A stretch of 64,000 bases of DNA from Bacteroides mediterraneensis (lineage in GTDB: Bacteria > Bacteroidota > Bacteroidia > Bacteroidales > Bacteroidaceae). The first letter of the stretch is position 1, and every line of letters starts with the position of its first letter. This document shows, piece by piece, positions 27,116 to 36,667 of this stretch. The stretch covers positions 1,514,919 to 1,578,918 of the forward strand of contig NZ_LT635783.1 in NCBI RefSeq assembly GCF_900128455.1, read 5' to 3'. The notes beneath the pieces are model-generated. The model saw only the letters and a list, made by a program, of their open reading frames with translations. It ran no database searches and was not told the DNA's origin. Both the position numbers and the translations under genes were made by a program.

Positions 27116-27817
27116 TTAACCAATCTTGCTGATTTTTTTCAGCTTTTCTTCATCGATGATTTTGATTTTTCGTCCGTCGATAATAATCAGTTTTTCGGCA
27201 GCAAAGTTTGATAGGGTACGAATGGCATTGGAAGTGGTCATGTTGGAAAGGTTGGCCAAGTCTTCTCTTGAAAGATAGATACTCAGCGTGCACTGGTCTT
27301 CTTCCACTCCGTAGGTCTCTTTCAGGAAAAGCAGAGATTCAGCCAGACGTCCGCGGATATGTTTCTGAGTCAGGTTGACGGTTCTTTCATCGGAGATACC
27401 CAAATCTTTCGATAGTTGTTTGATAAAGAACATGGCCAGTTCTGCATTCTCCATAATCAGTTGGACAATGACCGGCATTGGAATCAGACACATGGTACAA
27501 GGCTCAAAAGCGGCAGCTGCGGTCACAAAATTTTCTTCCGCGAAATACGCACGGTAAGCGAAATATTCTTTGTTCTTGATGACACGGATAATCTGGCTTC
27601 TTCCTCCCACACCGTCTTTGTAAATCTTGACTTTGCCGTTCAGCAGGCACATCAGATTCTCCGGAGTTTCCCCTTCACAGTAGATTGTTTCGTTTTTCTT
27701 GTATTTTTGAATTGTAAAATTTTGTGCGAGTAGTTCGCGTTGTTGCTGGGTTAATGGTTGCCATAAATCTGGTATACTTTCGGCAATCTCAGCTTCTGTT
27801 AATTCCTTTTTTACCAT
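27116..27817 (-). CDS. Crp/Fnr-family transcriptional regulator
   Basis: 233 aa. Residues ~25-145 form a cyclic-nucleotide-binding-like beta barrel (KKNETIYCEGETPENLMCLL, GRSQIIRVIKNKEYFAYRAYF). Residues ~155-230 carry the Crp-type winged helix (IYLSREDLANLSNMTTSNAIRTLSNF). No N-terminal Cys cluster of the Fnr type is present, so it is unlikely to hold an FeS cluster. Ligand and targets are unknown. It is divergent from the DUF5686 gene with -7 boxes on both strands, and has its own terminator. Confidence 0.92.
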   Translation of the reverse strand: MVKKELTEAEIAESIPDLWQPLTQQQRELLAQNFTIQKYKKNETIYCEGETPENLMCLLNGKVKIYKDGVGGRSQIIRVIKNKEYFAYRAYFAEENFVTAAAAFEPCTMCLIPMPVIVQLIMENAELAMFFIKQLSKDLGISDERTVNLTQKHIRGRLAESLLFLKETYGVEEDQCTLSIYLSREDLANLSNMTTSNAIRTLSNFAAEKLIIIDGRKIKIIDEEKLKKISKIG

Positions 27818-27845
27818 AAGTGTTCCAAAACCATGTTATTAAGCA

Positions 27846-27853
27846 CAAAGATA
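27846..27853 (-). promoter_or_regulatory. -7 box of the crp/fnr-like gene
   Basis: TATCTTTG on the minus strand, 28 nt upstream of the ATG at 27817. Confidence 0.75.
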
Positions 27854-27918
27854 GAAAGAAAAATTGAAAGAATATACTTTTTCCGGGTAAAAAATGCCTC
27901 TGGAATAGGGCTTTGTTA

Positions 27919-27926
27919 TATATTTG
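27919..27926 (+). promoter_or_regulatory. -7 box of the DUF5686 gene
   Basis: TATATTTG only 8 nt before the ATG at 27935, so the leader would be very short or absent. Confidence 0.5.
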
Positions 27927-27934
27927 CCTAAGTT

Positions 27935-30124
27935 ATGCGAATAGGGAAAGCCTTTTATATGGTTTTGTGGGGACTATGGGCTTTGTGCCTGTTAGGTGGT
28001 ATCCCACAGCGGGGAATGGCACGTGACAATATGCCGGCTCTTCCCTTGCGACCCATGGTGCCCGATTCCATTCTGGAATATATGTTTCAGTCTGCTTCCG
28101 TCTATTCGCACGAAGTGAAGGGATACAAGGCGGATTTGTATTTAAAAGGACATCTCACCGTTCACAAGCAGAACCGCATCATACGCTACGTCCCTTCTAT
28201 GTTCCGCTTGGAGAAGGGAATAAAAGACTACGTGCATGAATCCATCAGCGACCTTCAGTACACGGCTCCTGGACTTATTGACCGGAAGGTGAGGGCCATA
28301 TCTACTACTTTTCCCAGTTATAGCGGGCAGATATTCGATGTGATAGACTACATGAAGTTCAATATCTATTCACCATCGTTGATGGGAAACAAGCTGTTGT
28401 CGCCTTTGAATAAGAAGGCACAGGTGCATTATCGTTATCTGCTGGAAAGCGTGGAACCTCAGTTTGACGGGGAGCTTTACTGCATCCGGGTGATACCACG
28501 CTACCGGAGTACGCAACTGGTAGAGGGGACATTGTGGCTTTCCTCGGCCGACTGGACCATCCGGAGGATGGATCTGAAAGGGCGTTATGATTTGATTCAC
28601 TTTCATCTGCACATGCAGATGGGAGAGGAGAAAGACACGAAATGTCTCCCGGTGCTGATGAATCTGGACCTGAATTTCAAGTTCCTGAAGAATCACCTGG
28701 AGATGAAATACACCGGATGGATGCGCTATTCTTCGGTGACGTTCCGGCAACCGGGAGAGGAGTGGATTGATAAAAAGACAAAGGACCATAATCTTTCCAA
28801 CTCTTATACGCTGACTTGTGACACCAGTCGTCTGGTAGTAGAGCGGGATTCATTCAACCGTATCCGTCCGATTCCTTTGTCGTCGTATGAAGATTCGCTT
28901 TATCGGATGGCGGATGAACGGAGGCGTCAGCGGGAGGCAGATACCTTGAAGCCTCCACCTACGAAGTTCAAAAAGAACATGGTGTTCCTCGGGCAGATAG
29001 GGGATGCCTTGATCAGCAGTTACGACATCGACCTGTCGCGGGTGGGGAGTATCAACTGTTCTCCGATTATCAATCCGTTGCTGGTGAGTTACAGTCATCG
29101 GAACGGGATTTCGTACCGTCAGGTGTTCAAATACAACAAGCTGTTTCACGACGGACGGTTGCTGCGTATCGCCCCCCAGATTGGTTATAACTTCACCAAG
29201 AAAGAACTCTATGCCAAGGCAGACGTGGAATATTTCTATAATCCCCGGAAGTTGGGGTCCATTGAAGTACATGCCGGAAACGGTAACCGTATTTACAGTA
29301 GTGTGGTGCTCGATCAGCTGAAGGAAATGCCGGACAGTACGTTCTCGTTCGAAGGGCTGGAGCTGGACTATTTTAAGGATGTGTACGTCGATGTGTCGCA
29401 CAACATTGAACTGTGCAACGGTTTGAAACTGGGTACGGGATTGGCCATGCACTGGCGGTATACCAAAAGCACGCCGGAAGTGGAGGCCCGTGTCCGTTCC
29501 CGTTACAACAGTTTTGCTCCCCGCATCCGCCTGGAATGGACGCCGGGGATGTATTACTATATGAATGGCAACCGAAAAATCAATGTGGGTTCATATTATC
29601 CCACCTTCATGCTGGACTATGAAAGAGGCCTCAAGTTGCTGACGAATTCAGGCACGTATGAGCGTATCGAATGTTCGGTGGAGCAGATTATCCGTCTGAA
29701 GAATGTACGTTCTATTGCTTACCATATCGGAGGTGGAATGTTTACAAACCAGTCGGATATGTACTTTGTGGATTACGTGCATTTTGCCAATCTGAATCTG
29801 CCGCAGGGCTGGAACGACGACATCGGAGGTACCTTCCAGATGCTGGACGGGCGTTGGTACAATGCATCCAGTCACTATTTGCGGGGAAACATGACCTTTG
29901 AGGCTCCCTTTATTCTCCTGTATCCGGTGTCCCGTCTGTTGTCTTTCATTCAGAAAGAACGAATTTATGCGGGCATTCTGTTTATGCCTCACCTGAATCC
30001 TTATTTGGAGTTTGGATACGGTTTCGCCACCCACCTTTTCGATGCCGGTGTGTTTATCGGAAATGAAAAAGGTAAATTTACCTCCGTGGGATGTAAATTT
30101 ACCTTCGAACTATTCAATAAATAA
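27935..30124 (+). CDS. DUF5686 family outer-membrane beta-barrel protein
   Basis: 729 aa with an N-terminal signal peptide (ending near ...RGMA). YSHEVKGYKADLYLKGHLTV and LLSPLNKKAQVHYRYLLESV, then VIPRYRSTQLVEGTLWLSSADWTIRRMDL, match DUF5686, found in Bacteroidetes outer-membrane proteins. The second half is a long run of alternating strands ending in FTFELFNK, as expected for a beta barrel. The family's common N-terminal carboxypeptidase-like domain is missing, so this is a short version. Function unknown. It is divergent from the Crp/Fnr regulator, a possible controller, and convergent with lysA (8 nt apart). Confidence 0.85.
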   Translation: MRIGKAFYMVLWGLWALCLLGGIPQRGMARDNMPALPLRPMVPDSILEYMFQSASVYSHEVKGYKADLYLKGHLTVHKQNRIIRYVPSMFRLEKGIKDYVHESISDLQYTAPGLIDRKVRAISTTFPSYSGQIFDVIDYMKFNIYSPSLMGNKLLSPLNKKAQVHYRYLLESVEPQFDGELYCIRVIPRYRSTQLVEGTLWLSSADWTIRRMDLKGRYDLIHFHLHMQMGEEKDTKCLPVLMNLDLNFKFLKNHLEMKYTGWMRYSSVTFRQPGEEWIDKKTKDHNLSNSYTLTCDTSRLVVERDSFNRIRPIPLSSYEDSLYRMADERRRQREADTLKPPPTKFKKNMVFLGQIGDALISSYDIDLSRVGSINCSPIINPLLVSYSHRNGISYRQVFKYNKLFHDGRLLRIAPQIGYNFTKKELYAKADVEYFYNPRKLGSIEVHAGNGNRIYSSVVLDQLKEMPDSTFSFEGLELDYFKDVYVDVSHNIELCNGLKLGTGLAMHWRYTKSTPEVEARVRSRYNSFAPRIRLEWTPGMYYYMNGNRKINVGSYYPTFMLDYERGLKLLTNSGTYERIECSVEQIIRLKNVRSIAYHIGGGMFTNQSDMYFVDYVHFANLNLPQGWNDDIGGTFQMLDGRWYNASSHYLRGNMTFEAPFILLYPVSRLLSFIQKERIYAGILFMPHLNPYLEFGYGFATHLFDAGVFIGNEKGKFTSVGCKFTFELFNK

Positions 30125-30132
30125 CCTACTCT

Positions 30133-31293
30133 TTACACCAGTTCATCCGATGTATAGCCTTTTGGCAGCGGGCGGCAGTTATAGCCTGAAGCCATGATTT
30201 CTCCGTAAGCTCCGGCCGAACGCAGGGCAATGAGGTCGCCACGGTGTACCTTGTTCAGGTCGATGGCCTTGCCGAACACGTCGGATGATTCACAGATAGG
30301 CCCTACCACGTCGTAAGTCTCTACCGCTTCTTCCGAAGTCAGGTTTTCAATCTTGTGGTAAGCCTGGTATAAAGCCGGGCGAATCAGGTCGGTCATACCC
30401 GCGTCTACGATGGCAAACTGCTTGTTTGTGCCTTGTTTCACGTAAGTCACTTTGGTGATGAGGCTTCCGCATTGTCCCACTACCGAGCGTCCTAGTTCAA
30501 AGTGAAGTGTCTGTTGCGGGCGCAGGCGCAGGTGCTTGTGATAGGTAGCGAAGTACTCGGCGAAGTCCGGAATCGGCTGGCGGTTAGGATGTGCATAGTC
30601 GATGCCCAGTCCGCCACCCACGTTGATGTGTTCCACGATAATCTGGCGGGCATACAGTTTCTCCTGCAGTTCGTTCACGCGGTTGCAGAGCGCCACGAAG
30701 TCGCCCATGTCAAGAATTTGTGAGCCGATGTGGAAATGCAGTCCCACGAACTTCACGTTTTTCATCTCCAGTGCCAGGTCGATGATGTGGTCCATGTCCT
30801 GCATGCTGATGCCGAATTTGTTTTCGGCCAGACCGGTAGTGATGTTGGCATGTGTATGTGCACCTACATCCGGGTTGATACGGAATGCTACGCGGGCAAT
30901 CTTGTTCTTGGCCGCAGCCAGTTCATTGATGACCTCCAGTTCCGGAATGGACTCTACGTTGAAGCAGAAAATGTCATAATCCAGTCCCAGATTGATTTCC
31001 TTGTCAGTCTTTCCCACGCCGGCATAGACAATCTTGCTGGCCGGGAATCCGGCTTGGATGGCTGCCTGAATTTCACCGCCGCTCACACAGTCGGCTCCCA
31101 GTCCGCTTTCGCGGATGATACGCAGGATTTTGGGATTGGCATTGGCTTTTACGGCATAATGCACACAGAATTTATTATATTTTCCTGCTTCCTCCTTGAT
31201 TTTGTCCAAGGTTTCACGCAGCAGGTTTGCGTCATAATAATAAAACGGGGTTTCAAGTTCCCTGAAACGTGTTATTGGAAAATTTGCTTTCAT
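30133..31293 (-). CDS. lysA: Diaminopimelate decarboxylase
   Basis: 386 aa, PLP-dependent fold III enzyme that makes L-lysine from meso-DAP. The PLP lysine lies in HYAVKANANPK near residue 48. GLHFHIGSQI, the phosphate-binding NVGGGLGIDY and the substrate-binding CESSDVFGKA with GAYGEIMASGYN at the end are all present. It lies 95 nt after the aspartate kinase gene on the same strand, with a terminator-like hairpin between them, so the two lysine-pathway genes may be partly uncoupled. Confidence 0.97.
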   Translation of the reverse strand: MKANFPITRFRELETPFYYYDANLLRETLDKIKEEAGKYNKFCVHYAVKANANPKILRIIRESGLGADCVSGGEIQAAIQAGFPASKIVYAGVGKTDKEINLGLDYDIFCFNVESIPELEVINELAAAKNKIARVAFRINPDVGAHTHANITTGLAENKFGISMQDMDHIIDLALEMKNVKFVGLHFHIGSQILDMGDFVALCNRVNELQEKLYARQIIVEHINVGGGLGIDYAHPNRQPIPDFAEYFATYHKHLRLRPQQTLHFELGRSVVGQCGSLITKVTYVKQGTNKQFAIVDAGMTDLIRPALYQAYHKIENLTSEEAVETYDVVGPICESSDVFGKAIDLNKVHRGDLIALRSAGAYGEIMASGYNCRPLPKGYTSDELV

Positions 31294-31329
31294 GTGAGTT
31301 TAGTTGTTTTGGATTGATATAGAGGATAA

Positions 31330-31369
31330 AAAAGCGGACGATGCGGCTTTGACCGTATCCTCCGCTTTT
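31330..31369 (-). terminator. Terminator or attenuator between aspartate kinase and lysA
   Basis: AAAAGCGGA (31330-31338) pairs with TCCGCTTTT (31361-31369), with inner pairs GATgCGG/CCGtATC. On the minus strand a TTTTTTATCC tail follows the stem. Confidence 0.8.
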
Positions 31370-31388
31370 CGCTGTATAGAAATGTATT

Positions 31389-32714
31389 TTATTTCTTGTT
31401 GCCGTTGAACAGCACGTCGCTCAATGACTGAAGCGCTCTCTTCTTGTCTGCCTCCCGAATCAGGAAAGAGATGTTGTAGTTGCTTCCGCCGAATGAAATC
31501 ATACGCACCGGGATTTCGCGCATGGCATCGAGTGCCTTTGCCTCAAAACCTACGTTTTCCCATTCCAGGTCGCCCACTACGCAAACGATACACATGTCAT
31601 GGTCTACTGTCACCGTACCGTATTTCTTCAGGTCGTTCACAATCTCATTCAAGTGCTTCGTGTTGTCGATAGACATGGACACACCTACTTCTGAAGTACA
31701 AACCATGTCGATGGCCGTCTGGTAGCTTTCGAAGATTTCGAACACCTTGCGCAGGAAACCGTGAGCCAGCAGCATACGGCTGGATTTGATTTTGATGGCT
31801 GTGATGTTGTCTTTGGCAGCTACCGCCTTGATTTTGCCTTTTTCCGTATCGTTTGAAATCAGCGTACCCGGAGCCGATGGTTCCATGGTGTTCAGCAGAC
31901 GTACCGGGATGTTGGCATATTTGGCCGGCTGGATGCAGGTTGGATGCAGAATCTTGGCACCGAAGTAAGCCAGTTCGGCAGCCTCTTCAAAGTGCAGCTG
32001 ACGGACAGGAGATGTCTTGTCCACTACGCGCGGATCATTGTCGTGCATACCGTCGATGTCCGTCCAAATCTGGATTTCAGACGCGTTGATGGCTGCTCCA
32101 ATCAGAGAAGCCGTATAGTCGCTTCCTCCGCGCTGCAAGTTGTCGATTTCACCGTATGCGTTGCGGCAGATAAATCCCTGCGTGATATAAATCTCATAAC
32201 CCGGATTGGCTTCCAGCTGTGCGTTCAGTTTCTCGCGGATGTACGTCAGGTCCGGTTCACTGTTTTTGTCCGTGCGCATGTATTCCAGTGCCGGAATCAG
32301 TACCGCCTTCACGCCCTGTTCGCACAAATAATTTGTCACCATGTTTGTAGAGATGATTTCTCCTTGTGCCAGGATGACCTTTTCTTCGAACAAAGTAAAT
32401 ATGTCTTTCGTGTAAGAACGAATGTAATCAAAAACCGATTTTACAAAATCCAGTGTCTTCTGTTTATATTCTTCGGTAGAATACAACTCATCAATGTGCT
32501 GTTTGTATTTAGATTCCAGTCTATTGATGATTTCATTTGCACCTTCTGGATTTTTCTTGTACAGATAATCCGAAATTTCAACCAATGTGTTCGTCGTACC
32601 CGACATGGCAGACAGGACTACAATTTTCTGTTCGCCGTCATTGATTAATTTGGCCACATCCTTCATTCTTTGTGCGGAACCTACGGATGTACCTCCAAAC
32701 TTTAAAACTTTCAT
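31389..32714 (-). CDS. Aspartate kinase (monofunctional)
   Basis: 441 aa. It phosphorylates L-aspartate, the first step to lysine, threonine and methionine. The N-terminal KVLKFGGTSVGSA is the kinase signature; GGSDYTASLIGAAINA and WTDIDGMHDNDPRVV are substrate and ATP sites. The C-terminal ~140 residues are two ACT-like modules (SRMLLAHGFLRKVFEIFES, MCIVCVVGDLEW). No homoserine dehydrogenase domain is fused, unlike ThrA. It has its own -7 box at 32762 and a terminator, followed by lysA on the same strand. Which amino acid inhibits it cannot be read, so no isoform symbol is given. Confidence 0.96.
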   Translation of the reverse strand: MKVLKFGGTSVGSAQRMKDVAKLINDGEQKIVVLSAMSGTTNTLVEISDYLYKKNPEGANEIINRLESKYKQHIDELYSTEEYKQKTLDFVKSVFDYIRSYTKDIFTLFEEKVILAQGEIISTNMVTNYLCEQGVKAVLIPALEYMRTDKNSEPDLTYIREKLNAQLEANPGYEIYITQGFICRNAYGEIDNLQRGGSDYTASLIGAAINASEIQIWTDIDGMHDNDPRVVDKTSPVRQLHFEEAAELAYFGAKILHPTCIQPAKYANIPVRLLNTMEPSAPGTLISNDTEKGKIKAVAAKDNITAIKIKSSRMLLAHGFLRKVFEIFESYQTAIDMVCTSEVGVSMSIDNTKHLNEIVNDLKKYGTVTVDHDMCIVCVVGDLEWENVGFEAKALDAMREIPVRMISFGGSNYNISFLIREADKKRALQSLSDVLFNGNKK

Positions 32715-32761
32715 TTTACGTTTCGAATTTAAAATGTTTTATAATTAATTATTTTCGGGAG

Positions 32762-32769
32762 CAAATGTA
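32762..32769 (-). promoter_or_regulatory. -7 box of the aspartate kinase gene
   Basis: TACATTTG on the minus strand, 47 nt upstream of the ATG at 32714. Confidence 0.65.
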
Positions 32770-32829
32770 GTAATAAAAACCCTATTTTAAGTTCATTTTG
32801 GCAAAATTCCTTTTACTCCTTTGTCTTTT

Positions 32830-33519
32830 TTATGAATTTGCGGTTTCTGTCAGGCGATGGTGCTCACATTTATACACTTTTCCCGGGTATTCCGACAGCA
32901 GGTTCAGGTTGTGCGTGGTCATGATGATGGCCGACCCTTGCCGGCAAATTTCTTGTAACAGTTCCACGATGTGCCGGCCGGTTTCCACGTCGAGATTTCC
33001 CGTCGGTTCGTCGGCCAGGATGATGTCCGGCTGGTTCAGGATGGCCCGTGCGATGACAATACGCTGCTGTTCACCTCCGGAAAGTTCGTTGGGCATTTTG
33101 TATCCTTTGTTTTCCATGCCCACCTGTCGGAGCACCTCTTCGATACGTTTTTCTATTTCCACACGGTTTTTCCATCCCGTAGCCTTGAGCACGAATTTCA
33201 GGTTCTCGTGTACGGTACGGTCGGTCAGCAGCTGGAAGTCCTGAAACACGATGCCCAATTTCCGGCGCAGGGTAGGGAGGTCTTTCCTTTTCATGTGTCG
33301 GACAGAATATCCCAATACCTGAGCCTCTCCGTTGTCGATTTCCACTTCCCCGTAGAGGGTCTTCAGGAAAGTTGATTTTCCGCTGCCCACCTTTCCGATA
33401 AGGTAGATGAATTCTCCTTTCTTCAATTCAAAGTTGATGTCTGAAAGAATTTCCTGCCCCTGCAGGCTGATGCTGACATGCTGATATGTGATAAGCGGTT
33501 GTGCTTCCATTCTTTCCAT
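32830..33519 (-). CDS. ftsE: Cell division ABC transporter ATP-binding protein FtsE
   Basis: 229 aa ABC ATPase. Walker A is IGKVGSGKST, the Q-loop is VFQDFQLL, the signature LSGGEQQRIVIARAI, Walker B IILADEPTGNLD, and the switch His is in MTTHN. FtsE with FtsX couples divisome constriction to peptidoglycan hydrolysis. ftsX is not adjacent. The ATG at 33519 overlaps the hisIE stop (TAATG), so ftsE is translationally coupled to the end of the histidine operon. A later ATG (M4) is possible. MacB/LolD-type ATPases are similar, but the short length and sequence fit FtsE best. Confidence 0.88.
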   Translation of the reverse strand: MERMEAQPLITYQHVSISLQGQEILSDINFELKKGEFIYLIGKVGSGKSTFLKTLYGEVEIDNGEAQVLGYSVRHMKRKDLPTLRRKLGIVFQDFQLLTDRTVHENLKFVLKATGWKNRVEIEKRIEEVLRQVGMENKGYKMPNELSGGEQQRIVIARAILNQPDIILADEPTGNLDVETGRHIVELLQEICRQGSAIIMTTHNLNLLSEYPGKVYKCEHHRLTETANS

Positions 33520-34130
33520 TAATGTTTTTTCCAGTTCGCGCTGTGGCGTTCTTTCAGTTCACGGGCCAAGTCTTCAATGCGGTATCCCTTGTAGGTGAGT
33601 AATACAATCAGGTGATACAGCAAGTCGGCTCCTTCGTAAATCAACCGTTCGTCGGTACCGTTGCAGGCCTCGATGATCGTTTCCACAGCCTCTTCGCCCA
33701 CTTTCTGCGCCATCTTGTTGACACCCGAATTGAACAGGCTGGTCGTGTAGGATTTATCCGGCATCTCCTGGCGGCGTCGGTCAATGAAATCCTGCAGCTC
33801 CTTCAGGAACATGATGTCCTGCTCGTTCTTTTCACCCCAGCAAGTGTCGGTGCCTGTGTGACAGACAGGGCCGTCCGGGTGTACCATGATGAGCAAGGTG
33901 TCGTTGTCGCAGTCTGCCTTAATGGATACCACGTGCAGGAAGTTGCCGCTCTGTTCACCTTTGGTCCACAGGCGGTTTTTCGTACGGCTGAAGAAAGTCA
34001 CCTTTCCCGTTTCCACGGTCTTCTCGTAGGCTTCCTTGTTCATGAAGCCCAGCATCAACACTTTCTGTGTGTAGTTATCTTGGATGATGGCCGGAATCAG
34101 GCCATTCATTTTCTCGAAATCCAGTTCCAT
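33519..34130 (-). CDS. hisIE: Phosphoribosyl-AMP cyclohydrolase / phosphoribosyl-ATP pyrophosphatase
   Basis: 203 aa bifunctional enzyme for steps 2 and 3 of histidine synthesis. Residues ~1-110 are HisI with the metal-binding CDNDTLLIMVHPDG and VCHTGTDTCWG. Residues ~115-203 are the all-alpha HisE domain (KMAQKVGEEAVETIIEA). It lies 40 nt after hisF and overlaps ftsE by 1 nt. Confidence 0.97.
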   Translation of the reverse strand: MELDFEKMNGLIPAIIQDNYTQKVLMLGFMNKEAYEKTVETGKVTFFSRTKNRLWTKGEQSGNFLHVVSIKADCDNDTLLIMVHPDGPVCHTGTDTCWGEKNEQDIMFLKELQDFIDRRRQEMPDKSYTTSLFNSGVNKMAQKVGEEAVETIIEACNGTDERLIYEGADLLYHLIVLLTYKGYRIEDLARELKERHSANWKKH

Positions 34131-34170
34131 AATTCTTTATTTAATATATAATAAGTGGTTAAACATGTTT

Positions 34171-34926
34171 TTATCTGCGCACGGTGACGCCTTCTTTGCA
34201 AAGGTAATCTTTTAATTCGGGAATCCGTATCTCTCCGAAGTGAAAAACGCTGGCAGCGAGTGCGGCGTTGGCTTTTCCCAGTGTAAACGCATCGCGGAAG
34301 TGTTCTTTCTTTCCGGCGCCTCCCGAAGCGATGACCGGGATGGTCAGTCGTTCAGCCAGTTCGGCCAGTGCCTCATTGGCATATCCTTCCTTCACTCCGT
34401 CGTGGTCCATGCTCGTGAACAGGATTTCTCCTGCGCCCCGGCGGTTGGCCTCTTCCGCCCATTCCATCAGGAAACGGTCGGTCTCCAGCCGTCCTCCGTT
34501 GAGGTAACATTTCCAGCCCTGCGGAGTCTGGCGCGCATCGATGGCCACCACGCATACCTGTGAGCCGAAATGGAGAGCAATGTCATCAATGAGCTGCGGG
34601 TTGCGGAGGGCAGAGGAGTTGATGGACACCTTGTCCGCTCCGGCGTTCAGAAGCCGTTCCACGTCGCTCAGTTCATGGATGCCGCCTCCCACCGTAAACG
34701 GGATATTGATTTCCGCCGAGATGCGTTTCACCAGTTCCGTAAATGTTTTCCGGCCCTCGTGGCTGGCCGTAATGTCCAGGTATACCAGCTCGTCCGCCCC
34801 TTGTTCGCTGTATGCCTTTCCCAGTTCTACCGGGTCGCCGGCCTGCCGCAGATTGACGAAGTTGGTTCCCTTCACTGTCTGTCCGTCCTTGATGTCCAGA
34901 CAAGGTATGATTCTCTTTGCTAACAT
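34171..34926 (-). CDS. hisF: Imidazole glycerol phosphate synthase, cyclase subunit
   Basis: 251 aa TIM barrel. Catalytic Asp residues sit in [15 protein letters not shown] (D11) and VVAIDARQT (about D130). [15 protein letters not shown] and [13 protein letters not shown] are phosphate-binding loops. It forms a complex with HisH, which supplies ammonia. It lies 22 nt after hisA. Confidence 0.98.
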   Translation of the reverse strand: MLAKRIIPCLDIKDGQTVKGTNFVNLRQAGDPVELGKAYSEQGADELVYLDITASHEGRKTFTELVKRISAEINIPFTVGGGIHELSDVERLLNAGADKVSINSSALRNPQLIDDIALHFGSQVCVVAIDARQTPQGWKCYLNGGRLETDRFLMEWAEEANRRGAGEILFTSMDHDGVKEGYANEALAELAERLTIPVIASGGAGKKEHFRDAFTLGKANAALAASVFHFGEIRIPELKDYLCKEGVTVRR

Positions 34927-34948
34927 AGTTTTGTTTCTTGAATAAGTT

Positions 34949-35671
34949 TTAAGGAAGGAAAGCCTTTAAATCCTGTAGGGTGATGCGTCCCTCGTAAAAA
35001 GCCTTTCCGAATACCACCGCCGGGATGCCGGCCTCTTCCAGTGCTTCAATGTCCTTCATGCCGCTGATGCCTCCGCTGGCAATCAGATGCAGGTCGGGAT
35101 GCGCCTGGATAATTTCCTTGTACAAGTCGATGGATGGTCCGTTGAGCATGCCGTCGCGGGAGATGTCCGTGCAGAGCACTTTCGTGACCCCCTTCTTGAT
35201 GTATTCGTCGAGGAAAGGTATCAGTTCCATCTGGCTACATTCCAGCCAGCCGTTCACGGCGATTTTTCCATCCTTGGCATCCGCTCCCAGGATAATACGT
35301 TCGCTACCATAGGTCTCCATCCAGCGGCCGAACGTATCCGGCTCCTTCACGGCGATACTGCCCAAGGTAACCATTTGCGCTCCGCTCTCGAAAGCAATGT
35401 GCAAGTCTTCATCACTTTTGATACCTCCACCGAAGTCGATGACCAGTGAGGTCTGTCCGGCCAGCGCTTCCAGTACCTTGTAATTCACGATGTGTTTGGA
35501 AGCCGCTCCGTCCAGGTCTACCACGTGTAGCCGACGGATGCCGTGTGCTTCAAACATTTTGGCCACTTCCACCGGATTCTCGTTGTACACCTTTTTCGAC
35601 TGGTAGTCTCCTTGTGAAAGTCGTACGCATTTGCCGTCGATGACATCGATGGCAGGTATAAGTTCTATCAT
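34949..35671 (-). CDS. hisA: ProFAR isomerase (HisA)
   Basis: 240 aa TIM barrel with [20 protein letters not shown] at the start, [12 protein letters not shown] and [14 protein letters not shown]. It isomerises N'-ProFAR to PRFAR, step 4 of histidine synthesis. I choose ATG 35671 (MIELIPAID); an in-frame ATG at 35689 would add six non-conserved residues. The gap from hisH is 31 nt. Confidence 0.97.
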   Translation of the reverse strand: MIELIPAIDVIDGKCVRLSQGDYQSKKVYNENPVEVAKMFEAHGIRRLHVVDLDGAASKHIVNYKVLEALAGQTSLVIDFGGGIKSDEDLHIAFESGAQMVTLGSIAVKEPDTFGRWMETYGSERIILGADAKDGKIAVNGWLECSQMELIPFLDEYIKKGVTKVLCTDISRDGMLNGPSIDLYKEIIQAHPDLHLIASGGISGMKDIEALEEAGIPAVVFGKAFYEGRITLQDLKAFLP

Positions 35672-35702
35672 AGGATGTTCTTGATGCAAATTGAGTGAAA
35701 TA

Positions 35703-36293
35703 TTAAAGATTCAGGAAGTTGCGCAGGATACATTCGCCCACCTTTCCACTCTTTTCCGGATGGAACTGGGTGGCATAGAAATTGTCCTTGTGCAGTGCTG
35801 CACTGAACGGAGTGATATATTCCGTAGTAGCCGCCGTAAACTCGTTGACCGGCACATAGAAACTATGGACGAAATACACGAATTCTTCCTCCTTGAGTCC
35901 TTGGAACAGCGGACTGCGGAGATGCGAAAGTGTGTTCCATCCCATGTGGGGCACTTTGTCCTCCGGATGGGTTGGCTGGAATTTCTTCACTTCCGCGTCG
36001 AAGATGCCCAGACAGTCGACGTCTCCTTCCTCGGAATGGCGGCAGAGCAGCTGCATGCCCAGGCAGATACCCAGAACCGGTTGCTTGAGGTCCTTGATGA
36101 GCTGGTCCAGTCCGCATCCTTTCAAGTAATCCATGGTAGTGCGCGCTTCGCCCACTCCCGGAAAAATGACCTTGTCGGCACTGAGCAGCATTTCCTTGTC
36201 GTGGGTGATGATGGGTTCCACACCCAGACGTTTCAGGGCACAGTCTACTGAAAAAAGGTTGCCGGCATTGTATTTTATGATGGCGATTTTCAT
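35703..36293 (-). CDS. hisH: Imidazole glycerol phosphate synthase, glutamine amidotransferase subunit
   Basis: 196 aa class I glutamine amidotransferase. The nucleophile Cys is in [10 protein letters not shown], and the His and Glu are in [13 protein letters not shown]. It gives ammonia to HisF. It is the first gene of the run hisH-hisA-hisF-hisIE-ftsE; hisG, hisD, hisC and hisB are not in this window. A -7 box lies 37 nt upstream. No leader peptide rich in His codons was seen. Confidence 0.98.
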   Translation of the reverse strand: MKIAIIKYNAGNLFSVDCALKRLGVEPIITHDKEMLLSADKVIFPGVGEARTTMDYLKGCGLDQLIKDLKQPVLGICLGMQLLCRHSEEGDVDCLGIFDAEVKKFQPTHPEDKVPHMGWNTLSHLRSPLFQGLKEEEFVYFVHSFYVPVNEFTAATTEYITPFSAALHKDNFYATQFHPEKSGKVGECILRNFLNL

Positions 36294-36330
36294 TCTGTAC
36301 TATTTTTTTTGTAGGAAAAAATTGTTTCTG

Positions 36331-36338
36331 CAAAAGTA
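36331..36338 (-). promoter_or_regulatory. -7 box of the hisH operon
   Basis: TACTTTTG on the minus strand, 37 nt upstream of the hisH ATG. Confidence 0.7.
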
Positions 36339-36486
36339 ACGAATTATAATCAATCTCCTAATAAACGCAACGAAAAGTTTGGTGCCTGCTTTCTTTTTCT
36401 GACAAGATGGAGCAGTGAGGAGTGATTTTCCCTATTTCTCATATTTAGTTTGTGTGGCTTCCATGGAATTTTTTTTCAGGAAGCTA

Positions 36487-36516
36487 TTGCAGGTTCAAAA
36501 AATTGTACTACCTTTG
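36487..36516 (+). promoter_or_regulatory. Promoter of tRNA-Asp
   Basis: TTG (36487-36489), a 19-bp spacer, then TACCTTTG (36509-36516). This is the best match to the Bacteroidetes TTTG-N19-TAnnTTTG consensus in the window, as fits a tRNA gene. Confidence 0.8.
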
Positions 36517-36558
36517 CAACCGCAATCGAGAGAGAAAGCAACGAAAGAAAAACTTAAT

Positions 36559-36632
36559 GGTGCGTTAGTTCAGTTGGTTAGAATACATGCCTGTCACGCA
36601 TGGGGTCACGGGTTCGAGTCCCGTACGCACCG
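36559..36632 (+). tRNA. tRNA-Asp (anticodon GTC)
   Basis: 74 nt. Acceptor stem GGTGCGT (36559-36565) pairs with ACGCACC (36625-36631), discriminator G36632. The anticodon loop CTGTCAC gives GTC. The T loop GGTTCGAGTC is standard. CCA is not encoded. The last 16 nt plus three following bases are the attachment site of the element 36617-45889; the gene remains intact on the left side. Confidence 0.97.
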
Positions 36633-36635
36633 CAA
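36617..36635 (+). other. attL of the mobilizable element (tRNA-Asp 3' end)
   Basis: AGTCCCGTACGCACCGCAA, identical to 45871-45889; the flanking bases differ on both sides. Confidence 0.92.
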
Positions 36636-36636
36636 T

Positions 36637-36657
36637 AAACATTGAAAATCAATGTTT
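36637..36657 (+). terminator. Hairpin now following tRNA-Asp inside the element
   Basis: AAACATTGA / TCAATGTTT with an AAA loop, directly after attL. It may replace the native tRNA terminator, which was displaced to 45922. Confidence 0.5.
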
Positions 36658-36667
36658 TACAAATTAA

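Noticed and set aside
36415..36645. ORF of 76 codons across the tRNA gene
   Set aside because: It covers the tRNA-Asp promoter and gene.
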